From positions 4,461,501 to 4,483,871 of the forward strand of contig NC_030991.1 of assembly GCF_000149955.1 (NCBI RefSeq): a stretch of 22,371 nucleotides of DNA, given 5' to 3'. This document shows positions 18,833 through 22,371 of the stretch, in pieces; positions within the stretch are counted from its first letter, which is position 1, and each line of letters starts with the position of its first letter. Source of the stretch: Fusarium oxysporum f. sp. lycopersici 4287 (Eukaryota; Ascomycota; Sordariomycetes; Hypocreales; Nectriaceae). The translations under genes were made by a program, and so were the position numbers. The notes under the pieces were generated by a model. The model was not told the origin of the DNA. It worked only from the letters and a program-made list of their open reading frames with translations, and did no database searches.

Positions 18833-21349
18833 TCACTCCCACTCTCCCATCCCCTTTTCTTCACATCCCACCTCTACCCAGGATCCTTCTTCCGTCCCAT
18901 CACCACTACCATTCTCAGTAGGAAGTAGTGACAAGTCCAGGTCGTCAATCACCCCAGCCCGTAACCACGATCGCAGCACTTGACACATTCCTATAATGTC
19001 CGCGTCCAGCCGATTTCGTAGTGGCGTCACCATCCGCCCTGCCGCCGCAAACATCCTCTCACACTCTGCTGACATCGGCTGGATCGTAAGGAAGTCCAGC
19101 GCCATTCGTGAAAGACGAGGATACCGACGTTTGCGCTCATGCCAGTATGATATTGGATCTCTAACATCGTTATCTCCATCCTCCCATGACGACTGCCATA
19201 ATTCGACCTCGTTAATATCTTCATTGATGTCGTCAGACAAAGTCGCTTCCTCTTTCACCAAACCGTATCCGAGAACCGGCCGCGTGCGCTCACAGTACGC
19301 TTGAAATGGGTTGTAGTACTTTCGCTGCCGCTTCGCAACTGGTTCGTCGTCCACGGGACTCCGGACCACCTGCAGGTGACGATAGTCCGATTCCCACACT
19401 TCTCGGACCATCTGCTTCGCCTTCATCACCCATTTCGTGTTATCCTTCCACTCATTCTCGAAATACCCCCACCGGAAAGCCGGGTGCAGCGCTAAGGCCG
19501 TGTAATAGATTGGTGTCTCATCCAGCCTGCTGTAGTACTTGTTGAGTTTTTCCCAACCCAGATTAATATTGATTCGGAAGTGCTCCGCGTCGGGTATCTC
19601 AGAAGCAAGCTGCTTATAGTCCTCGAGTACTTCCAACAAGAACTCGAATCCCTGGATAACCTCCCATACATTCCCGTACGAGCCAACCCACCCTCCTTTC
19701 CGCTTGCGTTGTTGGCCATCGCCTTCCAGAGTCTTCACGGCGTCCTCGTAGAATCCAAGAAGCTTAGCCAGGTGTTCCAGGACTACCCAGTCATTGACCG
19801 TAAGCTGGTTTTCCTCCAAGCAAATCCGGGGCTCCCTTGCAGACTTTCTGAGATTCCCTGTCCTCTTTGATCTGTTGTCCTGCTCCCACTGTTGACGATG
19901 CTTCAAGACGAGTTGTTCGATGAATGGTCGAAGAATGATGGCGCGTCTAATCATGTATAGTTGAGAAAGCCACCGGGTATCGTTGTCAATGATCAAATCG
20001 ACCGGCTGCCTCGCTCTAATCCTGGGGTCCGAAGATAGATCGAATTCGGAGCGTTGTATACTCCGCAGCAAATAAGTAAGCTGGTCCGACCTTCGGACGT
20101 CAACCACCAGGTTGTGCAGCTTTCCGACAGGTCCTTTGCGCCGCCAAAGTGTGTGCTCCGCCTCAGACAGAGCAGCTTCCCCTGACAACTGCTCTTCGAA
20201 AGCCTCGACGTTGTGGCCAAACAGCAGTGCTTTGGCCGAGAGATTTAGCGTATGGCCGAAGCAGCGCCCACGCCTCCTCGACCCGACGAACCCGAGCTCA
20301 CCACCAATTACCTCCATGGCCTTGTCGTTGCTTTCCGCGTTGTCCAGTGTGAAGTACCCAATCTTATCCTGGATACTATAGGCGTCAAGGACGTCCAGTA
20401 TTTCGGCCGCAATGTTGTGTCCGAAATGGCGAGTTCTCAATTCCGGTACACCAAGCGCCAGCTTGCGTGGCTGGCTATTCTCATCCCGAAAGAAACAAGC
20501 AATCCCGTACAAGCTGTGCCTGTTGCCTGACTTCCATCCGTCAAAGGAGACGTGAATCAGGCCGCATGACTGCTTCAGCGCTGCGACGACCTTATCCTTG
20601 TGCATTTCGTAGGCCGAGAGAACTTTGCGGCGGATGGTTGTCCTGGTAATATTGGCATCCGTGATCTTGACAAGTGGGTTGAGGTATTCGAATATCTGGC
20701 GTAGTCTTCCTTGCTCACAGACGCTAAATGCGTGGTTTTCCTCGATAATCCATTCGAGTAGGAGGCGCTGGAAATGCTTGCGGTCGAAACCCTTGGCCAG
20801 ACTGTTCGCAATATCTTGTTCGCGCGGGAGTCGCGTATCGAGCTTCATCACTTCGGCGATGGACCTCTGATCCTTGGCCTTTAATTTCTCGGCTTTTTTC
20901 TCAGCGGCTGATTTCGTCTTATCAGGGGGAGCGCGTATTCCATGGCCCTTGAATAAATGGGCGTTCGCATTCTGGATTCCCTTCTCCGCGAAGCTTCTGG
21001 GTTTAGGATTCTTATTCTGGATGCAGCGCCTGCAGACCCACCGCCGGGCACCAGAAGAATCCTCAACATCATACCCGAAGCCCCATACCCACGATGGCGT
21101 ATCTCGGACGCGTTGGGACCAAACGTAATCCGGGAAGCAACGCCAGAGGTACTGATGTTCTACTTCTTCATGTGGTCTTTCCTCTTGCAGGCTGGGAGCT
21201 GGCGTCGCTAAAGAAGCCACTGCAAGTGTTGCGGAAGATAACAGGTCAACGTCGTTCGTGGAGGGCGCTGTAGACTCCATTCCTTCTGGTTCAGAGCGTC
21301 CAGCTGGATCACGGTCGCGGAAGAACGCGAACATGGAGCGCGTGGGCAC
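18833..21349 (-). CDS. hAT transposase, full-length, 838 residues
   Basis: One uninterrupted ORF from ATG 21349; a second Met at residue 6 is an equally possible start. Domains in order: BED-like zinc finger (WVCRRCI, Cys106 and Cys109, HLFKGH, His131 and His136), RNase H-fold catalytic core with the first Asp in VSFDGWKSGNRHSLYGI (Asp270), the second in GYFTLDNAESND (Asp336), and the RCFGHTLNL motif (Cys363, His366). A helical insertion domain follows, then the dimerisation region near the C-terminus (RLSRMALDFLTIQPMSAECER, then MFAAAGRMVTPLRNRLDADI). The length suits an intact fungal hAT transposase, which cuts and pastes its own DNA in the nucleus and makes 8-bp target duplications. It is homologous to, but clearly distinct from, the 17597 copy. 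It could be active if its termini survive, but I could not identify a matching pair. Confidence 0.92.
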   Translation of the reverse strand: MPTRSMFAFFRDRDPAGRSEPEGMESTAPSTNDVDLLSSATLAVASLATPAPSLQEERPHEEVEHQYLWRCFPDYVWSQRVRDTPSWVWGFGYDVEDSSGARRWVCRRCIQNKNPKPRSFAEKGIQNANAHLFKGHGIRAPPDKTKSAAEKKAEKLKAKDQRSIAEVMKLDTRLPREQDIANSLAKGFDRKHFQRLLLEWIIEENHAFSVCEQGRLRQIFEYLNPLVKITDANITRTTIRRKVLSAYEMHKDKVVAALKQSCGLIHVSFDGWKSGNRHSLYGIACFFRDENSQPRKLALGVPELRTRHFGHNIAAEILDVLDAYSIQDKIGYFTLDNAESNDKAMEVIGGELGFVGSRRRGRCFGHTLNLSAKALLFGHNVEAFEEQLSGEAALSEAEHTLWRRKGPVGKLHNLVVDVRRSDQLTYLLRSIQRSEFDLSSDPRIRARQPVDLIIDNDTRWLSQLYMIRRAIILRPFIEQLVLKHRQQWEQDNRSKRTGNLRKSAREPRICLEENQLTVNDWVVLEHLAKLLGFYEDAVKTLEGDGQQRKRKGGWVGSYGNVWEVIQGFEFLLEVLEDYKQLASEIPDAEHFRININLGWEKLNKYYSRLDETPIYYTALALHPAFRWGYFENEWKDNTKWVMKAKQMVREVWESDYRHLQVVRSPVDDEPVAKRQRKYYNPFQAYCERTRPVLGYGLVKEEATLSDDINEDINEVELWQSSWEDGDNDVRDPISYWHERKRRYPRLSRMALDFLTIQPMSAECERMFAAAGRMVTPLRNRLDADIIGMCQVLRSWLRAGVIDDLDLSLLPTENGSGDGTEEGSWVEVGCEEKGMGEWE

Positions 21350-21693
21350 TGATCCAAGAGGGAAAAAACCCCAAGTGATGAGCTAAACCATAAAATACTA
21401 CGCCACCCCATGCACATTGGAGCGGCGATGGGGCGCATGGGGTAGCCTCAGCCGAAGGCCGTGTGTCCGCGGGCCGGGAAGCTATTACTACTACTACGTA
21501 CTGATCCAGTGCCATGGCCATTCTTGGTATTATATATCATGTAAGGACTCCGTGTAAGAACCTGTCGTTTCCTAAGCTCCTGATCCCTCATCTTCATCTT
21601 CATGCCATCCGGGGGAGACCCGTAGACCAGGTGATTACGATCAAATGGCGCATCTAACATCAAACCCTCAAGCGTTTTTACACGAGAGACAGC
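21350..21693. other. Upstream flank of the second hAT; no gene recognised
   Basis: Contains a possible hairpin with 9-bp arms (ACCCCATGC / GCATGGGGT, 21413-21442) and a run of TAC/TACTAC triplets near 21487. A minus-strand frame through 21447-21693 (VKTLEGLMLDAPFDRNHLVY) reads well but is not recognised; it may be a remnant of the gene into which copy B inserted. Confidence 0.45.
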
Positions 21694-22371
21694 CAGGGTC
21701 CAAATCCATACCACGAAATCCACATATGGATCCATAATGTGGATCCATATCCATTCCATTCCATTCCACGTAGGCTTCAGCATTTCCATATCCACGCCAC
21801 GAAGCCCCTTCCACATGTTCCACATGTGGAAATCGTGGAAAGGAATGGAAATTTAGGTGGGGTTTGAAAATACCTGGATTTCCTTGTGAAATAGCGCATA
21901 CCCTAAGTACTTTCCATAGCCAATAACAACGCAATAGCAACAATTTTCCACTCCGTTTTACCCGTACACAAAGTTCAAACAAGTCTATTCTAGGAGGGTT
22001 TACTATTACTCACGCCCTGACTACTCCAAACCGAAATGGCCACCCTTCATCCTACCAAGTCAACCACACCCGTTCCAGAACGTACAGAAGAAGACAATCA
22101 ACGACTCTTTCAGCTCTACAAAGGCTGGACCTTGACGGAGAGAGACGGCCAAGTGCGTCAATGGGTATATCAGTTCGGCTACGATATCCAGCATGCCGAT
22201 AAGGGGGAACGCCGATGGGTGTGTTGCCTTTGCATCAAGCAAAAGCGGCCGAGGCCAAAGAGTTACGCCATCAAAGGGTTGCAGAACGCTGAGGGTCACC
22301 TGTACACGGACCACAATGGCATCATGGATCCGACAGGCAAGAGGCAAAAGCTACAAAGGCATCGAGAAGCA
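21694..22371 (+). mobile_element. hAT element, copy B, 5' part, continues past window
   Basis: Begins CAGGGTCCAAATCC and matches copy A at a constant offset of 4439 bp with no indel until the last 25 bases. Five substitutions fall within about 55 bp of the subterminal region; the next 500 bp are identical as far as I can read. The remaining element lies beyond 22371, so it may be the intact member of the family. Confidence 0.88.
22036..22371 (+). CDS. hAT transposase copy B, N-terminal part, runs off window
   Basis: The first 105 codons from ATG 22036 are the same as those of the 17597 copy, including the BED-like CCLC...HLYTDH finger. In the last 25 bases three single-base deletions appear relative to copy A (GCCTAC to GCTAC, ATCCGAG to ATCGAG, GAGAAAGC to GAGAAGC), all within homopolymers, so the frame shifts at about 22351. 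Sequencing error at a contig end is the likelier reason than true decay. Confidence 0.8.
   Translation, partial: MATLHPTKSTTPVPERTEEDNQRLFQLYKGWTLTERDGQVRQWVYQFGYDIQHADKGERRWVCCLCIKQKRPRPKSYAIKGLQNAEGHLYTDHNGIMDPTGKRQKLQRHREA

Overview
The window looks like an accessory, transposon-rich stretch of a filamentous ascomycete genome. Supporting signs are short GT..AG introns of 44-53 bp, a catalase-peroxidase gene fragment, a NACHT/WD40 (NWD-type) gene, a Tad1-type LINE, several fungal hAT transposases and a pogo-like DDE relic. The gene families are of the kind common in Fusarium and related Pezizomycotina, but the genus is an inference. There are two runs of N: 7516-8456 (941 bases) and 13333-13432 (exactly 100 bases).

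Layout. 1-573 holds no recognised gene. 574-2166 (+) is the 3' two thirds of a katG catalase-peroxidase gene with two introns; its 5' part is missing. 2167-3308 is non-coding, with an AT-rich cluster of ATCAAA motifs. 3309-6059 (-) is an intact 916-residue protein: a heptad-repeat coiled coil, a conserved middle region with a possible PD-(D/E)XK nuclease signature, a Cys/His cluster and a C-terminal protein-kinase-like domain. An inverted counterpart of the ATCAAA cluster lies on its other side at 6424-6525. 6895-7080 (+) is a relic of a pogo/DDE_1 transposase, apparently interrupted by the end of a hAT element (7086 onward; transposase C-terminus 7376-7515, -). After the first gap, 8457-9892 (+) is the 3' part of an NWD-type STAND/NLR-like gene with only two recognisable WD repeats. 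10156-10580 is a small AT-rich inverted-repeat element (MITE-like) with 42-bp TIRs and TA duplications. About 10657-16500 (+) is a Tad1-like LINE with ORF1 (zinc knuckles) and ORF2 (endonuclease, RT, RNase H-like, zinc finger). ORF2 carries an in-frame TAG, and its second N gap is flanked by an identical 184-bp sequence, best read as an unmerged contig overlap.

From 16922 to the end the region is built from hAT elements. A leucine-rich fragment (16922-17254, -) abuts hAT copy A (17255 to about 18691, +), which has lost its C-terminal third. A second, full-length hAT transposase (18833-21349, -) converges on it. Copy B of the first hAT family starts at 21694 and runs off the window.

How it fits together. 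No metabolic operon is present. The region is nested and abutting mobile elements around two fast-evolving gene types, an NLR-like gene and a coiled-coil/kinase gene, plus a broken housekeeping-type gene. The most interesting candidate is the coiled-coil/nuclease-like/kinase-like gene, with its in-frame minisatellite and its flanking inverted motif clusters.
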